Shown: piece by piece, positions 34,286-43,678 of the stretch
Layout of the letters: each line of letters begins with the position of its first letter
How positions within the stretch are numbered: position 1 is the stretch's first letter
Source: Leekyejoonella antrihumi
Lineage (GTDB): Bacteria > Actinomycetota > Actinomycetes > Actinomycetales > Dermatophilaceae
Direction of reading: 5' to 3'
DNA length: 64,000 nt
Assembly (NCBI RefSeq): GCF_007845645.1
Contig: NZ_VCQV01000002.1
Location: 201,555-265,554 of the forward strand
Notes under the pieces: model-generated
What the model was told of the DNA's origin: nothing
The model's input: the letters and a program-made list of their open reading frames with translations, nothing else
The model's database searches: none
Program-made: the position numbers and the translations under genes

Positions 34286-36835
34286 ATGAGGTCCTGGGTT
34301 GCCGCAGCAGCGGCAGCGGTCGTCCTGATGGTCGCCGGTGCCGTTATGCCCGCAGAGGCTTCCGGCATGTCCAGTGGGTCCGCCGCGAGCAGCGCGTTCG
34401 ATGCACACCTGACGCGGGCGCCGTACCTCACCGATCTGGTGGGGCTGCACGTGGCGGTCAACTTCGCGACGGACCAGTCCGGGCAGTCCGCCAACGTGAC
34501 CGTCGGGGCGGTGACCGGCGGAGGTTGCACCCCGAACCAGTCTGTGCCGGCAAGCCGGCGGACGGTCACGGTCGGCACAGTGAGTGAGTATCAGTGGACC
34601 TCCGAGGTCACCCTGCCCAGCCCCGGGACCTACTGCTACCGGGCCTATCTGGGGAACACCGACCTACTGGCCGGTGTGTCGTCTCCGCAGTTCACCACCC
34701 AGCAGCAACCCGGAGACACGACCCCGTTCTCCTTCGACGTGATGGGCGACTGGGGCAGTGTTGATGCCACCGGCCAGAACCCCGGCCAGGCCGCGGTGAT
34801 GCAGCAGATCGCTGCCAGCAACGCGCGGTTTCTGGTGACCGTGGGCGACAACGGCTATCCGAACGGGAGCCAGATCAACTACGGGGACCTGCAGCAGAGC
34901 GGCGCAAATACGAGCGCCGTATTCGGTCCGCAGTTTTGGACCGTGCCAGGACTGACCACCCCGATCTTCACCGCGGCGGGCAACCATGGCCTCTCCGGGG
35001 TCGCACACACCGACATCACCACCTGGACCCAGAACACCGCCGTGGCGGAGTCCGGCGGCCGCTACCAGGACGACGTGTACTGCTGCGTCAACGGGACACG
35101 ATCGACGCACTACGCCAGCGAGTGGTATGCCTTCACCGCGGGAAACGCGCGGTTCTACGTCTTGGACGCGGCCTGGGGAGACACCAACGCCGGGGATGCG
35201 ACACCGTATGCCGCTGACGCCGCCGCGCACTGGGCGCCCGGGGACCCGGAGTACGAGTGGTTGCTGGCCGATCTTGCGGCGCACCCCACCCAGCTGAAGT
35301 TCGCGTTCTTCCACTACCCCCTCTATGTCGACAACCCGAGCGAAGCGTCCGACACGTACCTGAGCGGCCCGAACAATCTTGAGGGCCTGCTGGCAGGTTA
35401 CGGAGTGCAAATGGTCTTCAACGGGCATGCTCATCTCTACGAGCGCAACCTGCCCAGCGCCGTGGGTATGCCGGTGACCTACGTGACGGGAGGTGGTGGC
35501 GGCACTCCCGAGCCAGTGGGCCCGTGCACAGCACTGGATGCGTATGCAGTGGGCTGGTCTCCGACGAAGCTTCGGGGATCCGCATGCGGGGCCGCGTCGC
35601 CGCCAACCTCCGCGTCGGACGTCTATCACTTCCTCAAGGTCACCGTCTCGGGCTCACAGGTCACGGTTGCACCGACCAACTCGCTCGGACAGACCTTCGA
35701 CGTGCAGACCTATCAGTTCAACGTTCCGGTCGACACCTGGATCGACAGCGGGCCACCGCCCGCCACCGCAAGCAGCTCGGCCACGTTCACCTTCCACGCC
35801 AGCAGCGCGGGCGCGACCTTCGCCTGCACGCTCGACGGCGGCGCGGCCAGCACGTGCACCAGCCCGGTCAACTACACCGGACTGGCGTCCGGGACGCACA
35901 CCTTCACCGTCGCCGCGACCGACGACGGCGTACCCGACCCGAGCGCGGCGAGTCAGACCTGGTCGGTGGACTCGTCACCGCCGACCGCCCCGACCGCGTT
36001 GACCGCATCGGCCCCGTCCGCCTCCGAGGTCGACCTGGCCTGGAGTGCGTCGACCGACGATGTCGGAGTCACCGGATACCGCATCTACCGAGACGGGTCG
36101 CTCGTCGGGACGGTCCGTGCACCGGACACCACGTACGCCGACGACACGGCCCAGCCGGCGACGGACTACACGTATACGGTCACCGCCGTGGACGCGGTCG
36201 GCAACGAGTCGCCGACGAGCGACCCGGTGACGGTGACGACCCCTCAGCCGACCGTTCCGCTCTTCGCTGACGGGTTTGAGTCCGGGAACCTGTCCGCGTG
36301 GAACAGCACCGGCGGGTTGAGCGTCGAGGGCGTCGTCGTGCACAGCGGCGCCTATGCGGCTGAAGGGAACACCACCAACGGTGCGACGTACGCCAAGAAG
36401 ACGTTGCCGTCGACCTACCCGGATGCCTACGCCGCAGTGTCCTTCAACGTGCTGTCCCAGTCCGCGCAGGTCAACCTGCTGCGACTGCGCACTGCGAGCG
36501 GTGCCTCACTGGGCTACGTATTTGTCAGCAGCACCGGGAGGCTCGGTGTGCTCACCGACGCGACCAAGACGACGACAACCAGCGGACTGTTCGTCTCGCC
36601 CGGCTGGCACTCGCTTCAACTCCGCCTTGCCGTGGACTCCGCGCCTGGGACGCCGACCGGGGTGGTGCAGGTCTGGCTGGACGGGACTCTGGTCGACGCC
36701 TTGTCCAACACCGCCACCGACACCGGCAGCACACCTGTGGGGGCGATGCAGATCGGCGAGACCCAGACCGGCCGCAGTTACGACGTCGTGTTCGACGATG
36801 CGGCCTTCGCCACCAACCGGCTTGGCACTCCCTGA
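34286..36835 (+). CDS. Secreted purple-acid-phosphatase-like metallophosphoesterase
   Basis: An 849-residue secreted protein with a signal peptide ending near AEASG. An N-terminal beta-sandwich is followed by a metallophosphatase core (~150-410) with MGDWGSVD, VGDNGYP, AGNHG, FAFFHYP and NGHAHLYER. The usual GNHE is GNHG here. After the core come a bacterial Ig-like region, a fibronectin type III domain (~570-650: PPTAPTALTASAP) and a C-terminal jelly-roll (~660-849). It probably acts on phosphoesters at the cell surface. It follows the GT2 fusion by 37 bases, in the same cluster. Confidence 0.85.
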   Translation: MRSWVAAAAAAVVLMVAGAVMPAEASGMSSGSAASSAFDAHLTRAPYLTDLVGLHVAVNFATDQSGQSANVTVGAVTGGGCTPNQSVPASRRTVTVGTVSEYQWTSEVTLPSPGTYCYRAYLGNTDLLAGVSSPQFTTQQQPGDTTPFSFDVMGDWGSVDATGQNPGQAAVMQQIAASNARFLVTVGDNGYPNGSQINYGDLQQSGANTSAVFGPQFWTVPGLTTPIFTAAGNHGLSGVAHTDITTWTQNTAVAESGGRYQDDVYCCVNGTRSTHYASEWYAFTAGNARFYVLDAAWGDTNAGDATPYAADAAAHWAPGDPEYEWLLADLAAHPTQLKFAFFHYPLYVDNPSEASDTYLSGPNNLEGLLAGYGVQMVFNGHAHLYERNLPSAVGMPVTYVTGGGGGTPEPVGPCTALDAYAVGWSPTKLRGSACGAASPPTSASDVYHFLKVTVSGSQVTVAPTNSLGQTFDVQTYQFNVPVDTWIDSGPPPATASSSATFTFHASSAGATFACTLDGGAASTCTSPVNYTGLASGTHTFTVAATDDGVPDPSAASQTWSVDSSPPTAPTALTASAPSASEVDLAWSASTDDVGVTGYRIYRDGSLVGTVRAPDTTYADDTAQPATDYTYTVTAVDAVGNESPTSDPVTVTTPQPTVPLFADGFESGNLSAWNSTGGLSVEGVVVHSGAYAAEGNTTNGATYAKKTLPSTYPDAYAAVSFNVLSQSAQVNLLRLRTASGASLGYVFVSSTGRLGVLTDATKTTTTSGLFVSPGWHSLQLRLAVDSAPGTPTGVVQVWLDGTLVDALSNTATDTGSTPVGAMQIGETQTGRSYDVVFDDAAFATNRLGTP

Positions 36836-36851
36836 GGGGCGTGGACAGCGC

Positions 36852-38408
36852 ATGGTGACCTCGCTCGTGGATGAGCCCACCAGAACGCGGACATCTGTGT
36901 CGCGGCTGATGATTCGAGCACGTCGGCACCTGCCCGCGGGCGTAGCCGCCTCGAGAGACCCGGTTGCTTCCGGCCTGCTGGCGTTGGCGCTCGTGGTCGG
37001 ATCGGCGCTGCGTTTCACGGCGCTCGGCAGCGTCGGGTTGAACAGCGATGAGGCGGTGTATGCCGCGCAAGCCGGATCGTTGGCGGGCAACCCGCACTTC
37101 AGCTCACTCTTTCCGATCGTCCGTGCGCACCCGCTGCTGTTCCAGATGCTCCTCTCTCCGCTCTATCGGCATGGAGTCCCCGATGTGCCCGGACGGTATG
37201 TTGCCGCTGCCTTCGGGGTTGGCACCCTGGCCCTCACCTACCTCCTCGGGCGCATCCTCTTCAACGCTCGGGTCGGAGCGCTCGCGGCCCTGCTGCTCGC
37301 GGTCATGCCCTACCACGTCGTGTTGAGCCGGCAGATCATGCTCGACGGGCCGATGACCTTCTTCGCGACGGGGGCACTGGTGTGTGTAGCGATTGCCGCT
37401 CGGCGACGAGATGGCCTCTGGTTGTTGGCTGCTGGGGCGCTGCTCGGCCTGGCTGCGTTGTCCAAGGAGCCCGCGATCATTTTGCTCGGCTCAGGATTCG
37501 CGTTCGTGGCACTCACCAGCCGGATCCGCAGGTCGCTTCGCTACTCGACGGCGGGCGCAGGACTGGCCATAGCTCTCATACTGGCCTATCCCTTGTTGAC
37601 GGCCATCTCCGGCGGTTCGCGAGGCGGCCAGTCCTACCTCGCGTGGCAGCTGGCACGCGAGCCCAACCACACCCTGACCTTCTACTTCACCGCTGTCGGG
37701 GCAGCGATGGGTTTCGTCCTGCTTGCTGTCGCAGGGCTGGGCCTGATGATCTTCCACCGGCGCTGGTCCTGGCGCGAGACCCTGCTGGCTTCCTGGCTCG
37801 TGGTTCCGTTTGTCTACTTCGAAGCCTGGCCGACGAAGGGTTTCTCCTACCTGCTGCCGCTGGCCCCAGTGGTCGCGGTGCTTGCCGCCGTCGCTCTCGT
37901 TCGACTGGCGGGGGACGGTCACTGGTGGCGGCGGGCGCTGGTCGCCGGGCTCGCCGGTGCCTGTGTCATCTCCCTGCTCGTGCCCTCCATGGATGGCATC
38001 GTCTCGCCGACAACCTCCGGCCTGGCGGGCGCCGGGGGGATACCGGGGGGCCGCGAGGCGGGGCGCTGGGTGGCGAACCATGCCCCGCCGGGTGCTCAGT
38101 TCATGACGATCGGCCCATCGATGGCGAACATCATCCAGTACTACGGTGGCCGGCGCTCAGACGGTCTCTCGGTGAGCCCGAACCCGCTTCACCGCAACCC
38201 GTCCTATACGCCCATTGCGAATGCGGATCTGGCACTGCGCCGAGGGCAGTACCAGTACATCGTCTGGGACACCTACTCCGCCCGCCGCTCGACGCACTTC
38301 TCCGGGCGGGCGCTCGATCTCGTTCGGCGATTCCATGGCGTCCCCGTGGACGTCGAGCGCGACTCCCAAGGGCATCGCCTCATTGTGATCTACCAGGTGT
38401 CGTCATGA
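36852..38408 (+). CDS. GT39-type membrane glycosyltransferase
   Basis: A 518-residue protein with about 11-12 membrane helices of the ArnT/PMT GT-C fold. The first extracytoplasmic loop has the acidic catalytic motif LNSDEAVYAAQAG. Later segments include LSRQIMLDGPMTFF and ALSKEPAIILLG. It would use a polyprenyl-phosphate sugar, plausibly the one made by the GT2 fusion protein at 31732. ATG 36852 lies 16 bases after the phosphatase gene. The stop overlaps the next start. Acceptor unknown. Confidence 0.85.
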   Translation: MVTSLVDEPTRTRTSVSRLMIRARRHLPAGVAASRDPVASGLLALALVVGSALRFTALGSVGLNSDEAVYAAQAGSLAGNPHFSSLFPIVRAHPLLFQMLLSPLYRHGVPDVPGRYVAAAFGVGTLALTYLLGRILFNARVGALAALLLAVMPYHVVLSRQIMLDGPMTFFATGALVCVAIAARRRDGLWLLAAGALLGLAALSKEPAIILLGSGFAFVALTSRIRRSLRYSTAGAGLAIALILAYPLLTAISGGSRGGQSYLAWQLAREPNHTLTFYFTAVGAAMGFVLLAVAGLGLMIFHRRWSWRETLLASWLVVPFVYFEAWPTKGFSYLLPLAPVVAVLAAVALVRLAGDGHWWRRALVAGLAGACVISLLVPSMDGIVSPTTSGLAGAGGIPGGREAGRWVANHAPPGAQFMTIGPSMANIIQYYGGRRSDGLSVSPNPLHRNPSYTPIANADLALRRGQYQYIVWDTYSARRSTHFSGRALDLVRRFHGVPVDVERDSQGHRLIVIYQVSS

Positions 38409-39790
38409 GGCGGATGGTACGGAGTGCCTCGATCTTGCTGCTCACCCTCGCGCTCAGTTCCGCAGTCGCGCAGGCGCGCAGCGCAACACCTTCGCGGCAG
38501 CCGGCAGCGCAGGGCACCGCGTCCACGCCGTTGCGCCACATCGTGGTGATGAGCCAGGAGGGGCACAGCTTCGACAACTACTTCGGCCACCGGGCTGGTG
38601 TCGACGGGCTGCCGGCGGGCACCTGCCTCCCCGCACCGCGCGGCGAGCCAGGACCGTGCGTGCCGCCGCATCCGGTAAGTGGCTCGCCGCACGCAAAACT
38701 GCGCGGAACGGCCGCCGCCCAGACGGAGTCCGTCGACAGTGGACGCATGGACGGATTCGTTCGCGCGCAGGCCGTTCACGGTTCCAGCGGGCGGGTGGCG
38801 ATGGGTTACTACCCTGCCCAGCAGCTTCCGGTCCTGACCGGCGTGGCCGATCGCGGCGTCGTGTTCGACAAGTGGTTTGCTGCCGTGCCCGGCTCGGCAG
38901 TCGCGAACGACCTGTTCGGCGTTGCCGCGACCTCCCCGGCCGACGTCCAGCAGGTCCCCGCCAAGGGATGGGGTGATGTCCCCCTGATCTTCGATCGGCT
39001 CGAAGACGCGGGAGTTTCGTGGCGCATCTACGTGGAGAACTACCAACCGGATCTAACGATCGGCGCCGCTCGCTCCGCGCAGCAGCGCAGCACGGGCCAA
39101 GTGGCCCGAGTGCCCGCCCTGGCGACGTCGGGGTTCGTCGCGAGCCCGTCGTTGCGTGCCCATGTCGTGGATCTGAGCCGTTACTACGATGATCTCGCCA
39201 GAGGACGTCTGCCGGCCGTGTCCTTCATCGTCAGCACGCAGCATACCGAGCTGGCACCTCGCAATCCGAGCATCGACCAGCGGCTCGTGGGAAGTGTGGT
39301 CAACGGGCTGCTGAGCAGCTCGGCATGGCAGCAGTCCGCCTTCTTCCTGACGTACGCCACCTCCGGCGGGTGGTATGACCACGTCCCGCCGCCGACGATC
39401 GGGGGGACACGGGTTGGCCTTCGCGTGCCAACCGTCCTGCTGAGCCCTTACGTCTCGGCGGGCACCGTGAACGGCACCACCTACGACAGCGCCGCGATCC
39501 TCAAGCTCATTGAGCAGAACTGGTCACTGAAACCGCTGACCAGCCGCGACTGGGATGCCGCAAGCCTGCTACCGCTGTTCTCTTTCCATGCGGATCCTGC
39601 GAGGCCGACGCTCGTCGGTGTTGCGCCGAGCAGGCCTCCCGTTCAGCAGCCGGGTCGATCCGTGCTCTACATCGGCTATCTCTGCGCGTTACTCGCGGCG
39701 CTGGTCTGCTTCTCCTTCGTCGTCTTTCGGCGGTGGCCATCGGGGTCGGCGCGAGAAACCATCGAGGGAGGGCGCCAAGATGACGCGTGA
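38405..39790 (+). CDS. Phosphoesterase-family (phospholipase C/AcpA-like) protein, probably inactive
   Basis: A 461-residue protein with a signal peptide, a PF04185-like domain and a C-terminal membrane helix (YIGYLCALLAALVCFSFVV). The family motif ENRSFDHYFG appears as EGHSFDNYFG, and the metal-ligand motif TYDEHGGxYDHVPPP appears as TYATSGGWYDHVPPP. Asn and the Asp-Glu pair expected to bind metal are therefore replaced. The surrounding fold (VPTVLLSPYV) is kept. It may bind lipid or glycan without hydrolysing it. ATG 38405 overlaps the GT39 stop (ATGA), and the gene overlaps the next start by 11 bases. Confidence 0.82.
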   Translation: MRRMVRSASILLLTLALSSAVAQARSATPSRQPAAQGTASTPLRHIVVMSQEGHSFDNYFGHRAGVDGLPAGTCLPAPRGEPGPCVPPHPVSGSPHAKLRGTAAAQTESVDSGRMDGFVRAQAVHGSSGRVAMGYYPAQQLPVLTGVADRGVVFDKWFAAVPGSAVANDLFGVAATSPADVQQVPAKGWGDVPLIFDRLEDAGVSWRIYVENYQPDLTIGAARSAQQRSTGQVARVPALATSGFVASPSLRAHVVDLSRYYDDLARGRLPAVSFIVSTQHTELAPRNPSIDQRLVGSVVNGLLSSSAWQQSAFFLTYATSGGWYDHVPPPTIGGTRVGLRVPTVLLSPYVSAGTVNGTTYDSAAILKLIEQNWSLKPLTSRDWDAASLLPLFSFHADPARPTLVGVAPSRPPVQQPGRSVLYIGYLCALLAALVCFSFVVFRRWPSGSARETIEGGRQDDA

Positions 39791-41363
39791 AAGCTCCTGG
39801 TTTCGGAGCGTGTCGGGACGTGTCCGTCGCGTGCTGCACGCCGCGGTTGCTGTTGCCACGGTGGCGACCCTCGTTCTCGTCGCACCCGTCGGTATGGCGG
39901 CCGTATCCGGTCCGGGGGCCGCCGGAACGGTGTATGTCCAGACCGTTCCGGCTCTCGCCGGCGTGCGGTTGAGCGTCGCCGGCATCCGGGTAACGACGGG
40001 CTCGGATGGGAGCGCCCGGGTGAAGGTGTCGAGCATCAACCACATCGCGCAGCGCGTCGTCCTGGCCGGCACTCGGGTCGACGGCCGGACGACCGTGGCA
40101 CTGTCGCGCGTCAGTCCACAACCGCATGCGGAGCGCCACACCAGCAGGTTGGACGTCGGACTGCAGATCAGTTCCGTCGTCAGGCTGGCCGTGGCTTCCG
40201 GTCGAAGCGGGATTGCGGCCGGCGATGTCTCCGGGCTGCGTCTCCACTCGCTCAGCGGCAAGGTCTTGACGGTCGACCCACGTCCGGGTGCGACCGTGGA
40301 CCTGCTGTCGCGGCGCGCGGTCCTTCAGGCGGGCGTACTCACGTCGCAGACGGTTACCTGGTCGGTGGACCGTGTGACCACGCGCAGCGGAGCCGCCGTG
40401 ACCACGAGTTCTCCCCGGTTCGACCCCTTCAGCCACTCTCTATGGACGGTCCAGCTCGCGCCGGTCGCCGGAACTGTCGAGGTGGACACCGTGCCGGCAA
40501 CCCCAGGAGTCATGGTGGTCGTTGGGGGGCACACCCTCACCACCGGTGCGAACGGACGAGGCAGCGCCAGCACCTCCGACCTCAACTCCGTGTCCTCGGG
40601 GCTGAAGCTGGCGACCCCGCAGGCCGGCGAGTCGAGTGTCGAGCTGCTGCACGTCAGCAAGCTGCCGCCGCACGCCCCACGACACCGCCGGCTGCTCCTT
40701 GCCCTCAAGGTCAGCAACCCGGTGACCTTTACCTTCGTTGATCCCCGAGGGCACGTCATACCGTTGACCCGGGTCGGCCAGGTCCGTCTCGATCAAGCGG
40801 GTCACAGCCTGACCATCGACCCGCAGGAGCTCGCCGGGCCAGTGCTGCTGCCGACGTCCGTGGCCAAGCGGGCCCACGACGTGTGGCGAACCGACCGGCT
40901 GGACTACTCGATCGAGGCCGTCTCGGTGTCCGGGGCGAACGCGGTGTTCAGCGGCCAGCACCGCTTCGATCCACGCACGGAGCACCTCTGGCGGGTCCGC
41001 CTGTCCGTCTACGACATGTCGATCACCGTGCGTGACGCTCTGCTCGGGCGACGAACGTCTTCAACCGTGCAGCTGACGTCCCCCGACGGGCGGCAGCAAC
41101 GGCTGGACGTCGGCGACAGTGCGCCCACCGTGTTGTCGTCGCTGGTCCGCGGGACGTATCACCTGGTCGTTGGTGCTGCAGTCGTCGGCGCCGACCACAG
41201 CGTTCTCGTCTCACGAAGCAGCGTCGCAGACCTTCGGGTCATCACGCTGCTCGACCTGGTGATCATTGCGTGCGTCATCGGCCTTTTGGCCGCCGCCCTC
41301 ATCGTGGCCGGCCGTCGGCTCGCCCACCGCGCCACTCGACCTTCCAAGGGAGAAGCCTCATGA
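39780..41363 (+). CDS. Uncharacterised membrane-anchored protein with two ~200-residue repeats
   Basis: A 527-residue protein with an N-terminal signal helix and a C-terminal membrane anchor (VITLLDLVIIACVIGLLAA). Between them lie two related repeats. One starts GTVYVQTVPALAGVRLSVAG and the other GTVEVDTVPATPGVMVVVGG. Each continues through a TTG.(N/D)G segment, a PHA.RH segment, WSVDRVT/YSIEAVS and a RFDP..(H/E).LW end. The fold looks beta-sandwich-like. No function is recognised. It overlaps its neighbours on both sides and must work with them at the cell surface. Confidence 0.7.
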   Translation: MTRESSWFRSVSGRVRRVLHAAVAVATVATLVLVAPVGMAAVSGPGAAGTVYVQTVPALAGVRLSVAGIRVTTGSDGSARVKVSSINHIAQRVVLAGTRVDGRTTVALSRVSPQPHAERHTSRLDVGLQISSVVRLAVASGRSGIAAGDVSGLRLHSLSGKVLTVDPRPGATVDLLSRRAVLQAGVLTSQTVTWSVDRVTTRSGAAVTTSSPRFDPFSHSLWTVQLAPVAGTVEVDTVPATPGVMVVVGGHTLTTGANGRGSASTSDLNSVSSGLKLATPQAGESSVELLHVSKLPPHAPRHRRLLLALKVSNPVTFTFVDPRGHVIPLTRVGQVRLDQAGHSLTIDPQELAGPVLLPTSVAKRAHDVWRTDRLDYSIEAVSVSGANAVFSGQHRFDPRTEHLWRVRLSVYDMSITVRDALLGRRTSSTVQLTSPDGRQQRLDVGDSAPTVLSSLVRGTYHLVVGAAVVGADHSVLVSRSSVADLRVITLLDLVIIACVIGLLAAALIVAGRRLAHRATRPSKGEAS

Positions 41364-42484
41364 GCGGCATCATGCGTCGAGTGGGAGTGGTGCTGGCTCT
41401 GGGTGTCATGCTCCTGGGCTGGGGGGCGGCCGCTGCCGCGTCGGCGGGCCCTCGCCCAGCCAGTGTGCATCAGCCGGACGCGCCGGTCTATGCCTACTTC
41501 TACCAGTGGTTCAACCAGGACTCCTGGCGTCGGGCAAAGATCGACTACCCCTTGGCAGGGCGGTATAGCAGCGAGGATCCCAAAGTCCTCCGCGACCAGA
41601 TCACCCAGGCGCAGGCTGCCGGTTTGAACGGATTCCTCACCTCGTGGAAGAGCACACCGACGCTCAACCGCCGATTGCAGATGCTTCTGGACGATGCCGG
41701 CCCACGCCACTTCGACGTCGGGGTCGTGTATGAGGGCCTCGACTTCGAGCGGCACCCGCTGCCCATCGCCACCGTCCGTCGGGACATGGTGCTACTTGTC
41801 AGCAAGTGGGGCAGTCAGCTGCGATCGCAATACTTCGACCGGCCACTGATCATCTGGACCGGTATCAACGAGTACTCGCTCGCGGACATCCGCTCGGTGC
41901 GGCAGGCACTGGGAGACCGTGCCTTCCTACTGGCGTCGGCCAAGAGCGTGCACGACTACCAGCAGGTTGCCGGCCTGGTCGATGGCGATGCCTACTACTG
42001 GTCGTCGGCCAACCCCGGCACGGCCTACACCCAGCAGCGCCTGGATGCCATCGGAACCGCTGTGCACCGAAACCACGGGATCTGGTTGGCACCGGCGGCT
42101 GCCGGTTTCGACGGGGGCCCGCTGGGACACCAACGCGTTGTGCCTCGCGAGAAGGGCCAGACGTTGACCCGTAGTTTCAACGACGCCATGGCGAGCCGGC
42201 CCGACGCCGTGGGCGTCATCAGCTGGAATGAGTGGTCGGAGAACACCTACATCGAGCCTGGGCGGCGGTACGGAAGCCAGGAGATCGACGTGCTGCGGAA
42301 CATCCTTGAACACCACACGGCAACGGTGGTCACTCACCAGAACAGCACGGGCACGACCCGCGACTCGGCACCCAGGTCGATGCGCTGGACGGGTTGGGCA
42401 GCGGGCTGGTCACTTCTTGGCGGGACCGGCCTCGCGGCCGGCTGGGTGATCTTGCGCGTCCGCTCCAAGAGTGGGCGGGAGTGA
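41360..42484 (+). CDS. GH99-like membrane-anchored protein
   Basis: A 374-residue protein with a signal peptide, a glycoside hydrolase family 99-like TIM barrel (APVYAYFYQWFN, GVISWNEWSENTYIEPG) and a C-terminal membrane helix. GH99 enzymes are endo-alpha-mannosidases and mannanases. Related domains also occur in rhamnan and other cell-wall glycan loci. It would trim or remodel the glycan made by the cluster. ATG 41360 overlaps the previous stop. It is the last gene of the cluster. Confidence 0.75.
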   Translation: MSGIMRRVGVVLALGVMLLGWGAAAAASAGPRPASVHQPDAPVYAYFYQWFNQDSWRRAKIDYPLAGRYSSEDPKVLRDQITQAQAAGLNGFLTSWKSTPTLNRRLQMLLDDAGPRHFDVGVVYEGLDFERHPLPIATVRRDMVLLVSKWGSQLRSQYFDRPLIIWTGINEYSLADIRSVRQALGDRAFLLASAKSVHDYQQVAGLVDGDAYYWSSANPGTAYTQQRLDAIGTAVHRNHGIWLAPAAAGFDGGPLGHQRVVPREKGQTLTRSFNDAMASRPDAVGVISWNEWSENTYIEPGRRYGSQEIDVLRNILEHHTATVVTHQNSTGTTRDSAPRSMRWTGWAAGWSLLGGTGLAAGWVILRVRSKSGRE

Positions 42485-42537
42485 CCTCGGCAGCAAGGGT
42501 ATGTCTGAGCAGCACCAAGCGCAGTCAGCCTGCACCA

Positions 42538-42795
42538 CTACCGATGCTCACCGGACGAGGAGTCGTCCGGGTCCAGTATTCCATCCGCCGACGCCGTCGT
42601 GAGCCCCACACCTGCATGCATAAGCAACAGGGTCGCCCGTTCGGTGAGTTCCTTTCGGCCAAGATGAGCACAAACCGGGCAGGTGAACTCCACTACCGTC
42701 GAGCCGCGCGGACCAAATGGAACCAGCTGAGCATCAGCCATGGGCAACTCGACGGCCCCACAACGTGCGCAGTCCACCTTGATCGTCGCGTTCAC
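42538..42795 (-). CDS. Small zinc-ribbon protein
   Basis: An 85-residue protein from GTG 42795 (ATG 42840 would add 15 residues). Two Cys pairs, CARC and CPVC, sit about 29 residues apart and should form a zinc ribbon. The stretch VDCARCGAVELP and the Arg/Glu-rich C-terminal half resemble small conserved actinobacterial proteins of unknown function. It is convergent with the glycan cluster. Confidence 0.65.
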   Translation of the reverse strand: MNATIKVDCARCGAVELPMADAQLVPFGPRGSTVVEFTCPVCAHLGRKELTERATLLLMHAGVGLTTASADGILDPDDSSSGEHR

Positions 42796-42917
42796 ACCCC
42801 GAAGTGTGGCAGATCCACCTGTATACCAGGTGAATCGCACGCGAGCGTTTCCTGAACCGCTCGGTCACCTCGCGGCGGCCGCGGTTTGATCTGGCCGGAA
42901 CGTGGAGGTTCACCGTT

Positions 42918-43370
42918 TCACCGGCTCGGCTCGACCTCCTGGTGCCCGAGTGCTTGGTTGATGCGGGTCGAGGAGTCGGACTTGTGGGCACCCCCGGTGC
43001 CGAACACCATCCGGATGTGATGGTGGTCGCAGACGTCGGTCTCGGGCACCGCGGTCGTGGTATTGCGATCGCCGCCGTTGGCGAAGGTGAGGCTGTCGCC
43101 CGGGTATTGGCGGGCAATCATCTCGAGGGTCTTGACGATCGTGGGATCGTCATCGATGGCCAGAACGACGCTGTCAACGCCTTTGATCGCGCGCATCAGG
43201 CGTAGCCGGTTGCTTTCATCGAGGATGATCTTGCCCTTCTTCAGCCGTTGTTGGGTGTCGTTGTTGACAACGACGATCAACTGCTCGCCGAGCTGGGCCG
43301 CCGACTCGATCATGTCCAGGTGGCCGCCGTGGAGTGGGTTGAAGTATCCGCTGACGATGACGACGTTCAT
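42918..43370 (-). CDS. Cytidylyltransferase-like nucleotidyltransferase
   Basis: A 150-residue protein of the TagD/RfaE-C nucleotidyltransferase fold. The HxGH motif is in SGYFNPLHGGHLDMI, and the second motif region is ESNRLRLMRAIKGVD. The C-terminal ISSTxxR-like region is not conserved. Possible products are CDP-glycerol, CDP-ribitol or an ADP-heptose-type sugar. Proximity to the glycan cluster suggests a wall precursor. The substrate cannot be fixed from sequence. Confidence 0.78.
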   Translation of the reverse strand: MNVVIVSGYFNPLHGGHLDMIESAAQLGEQLIVVVNNDTQQRLKKGKIILDESNRLRLMRAIKGVDSVVLAIDDDPTIVKTLEMIARQYPGDSLTFANGGDRNTTTAVPETDVCDHHHIRMVFGTGGAHKSDSSTRINQALGHQEVEPSR

Positions 43371-43678
43371 GACTGTTCACCTCACAGGCCGAATGTGGGA
43401 TTGGGCGACGAACCGAGCCAGCGGCATTGCTTACGAGTAGCGAGCCCCCATGGCCACCCCCTCGCGTTTTGCCATCCGCGTTGGTAGTGAATTATCGGGC
43501 TAGCGGCCCCGGGACTGCCAGAATATTCTGCGGATCGTGGTGACAGGAAAGATGTCGAGTTGTGCACTTTCGCCCCAAAGGCGCACCTGTACAGCTGCGC
43601 CTTTGGCGCCAAAGTGCACAACTGGGTGGGGTTATTCGGCTCGTAGGCCGTGTGCCGTATGCCGGGCAGGGGCTTCGA
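43371..43678. other. 308-bp gene-free interval
   Basis: It contains a perfect 12-base palindrome CAGAATATTCTG (43519-43530), possibly an operator, and the family C palindrome (43556-43625) followed by its ~50-base conserved flank. No gene is visible. Confidence 0.65.
43556..43625. repeat. 70-bp palindrome, family C copy 2
   Basis: The left arm at 43556-43585 (CGAGTTGTGCACTTTCGC...) pairs with 43596-43625 with only scattered mismatches. It is the same element as 30647-30718. Here it lies downstream of a MarR gene on the minus strand. Confidence 0.9.
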
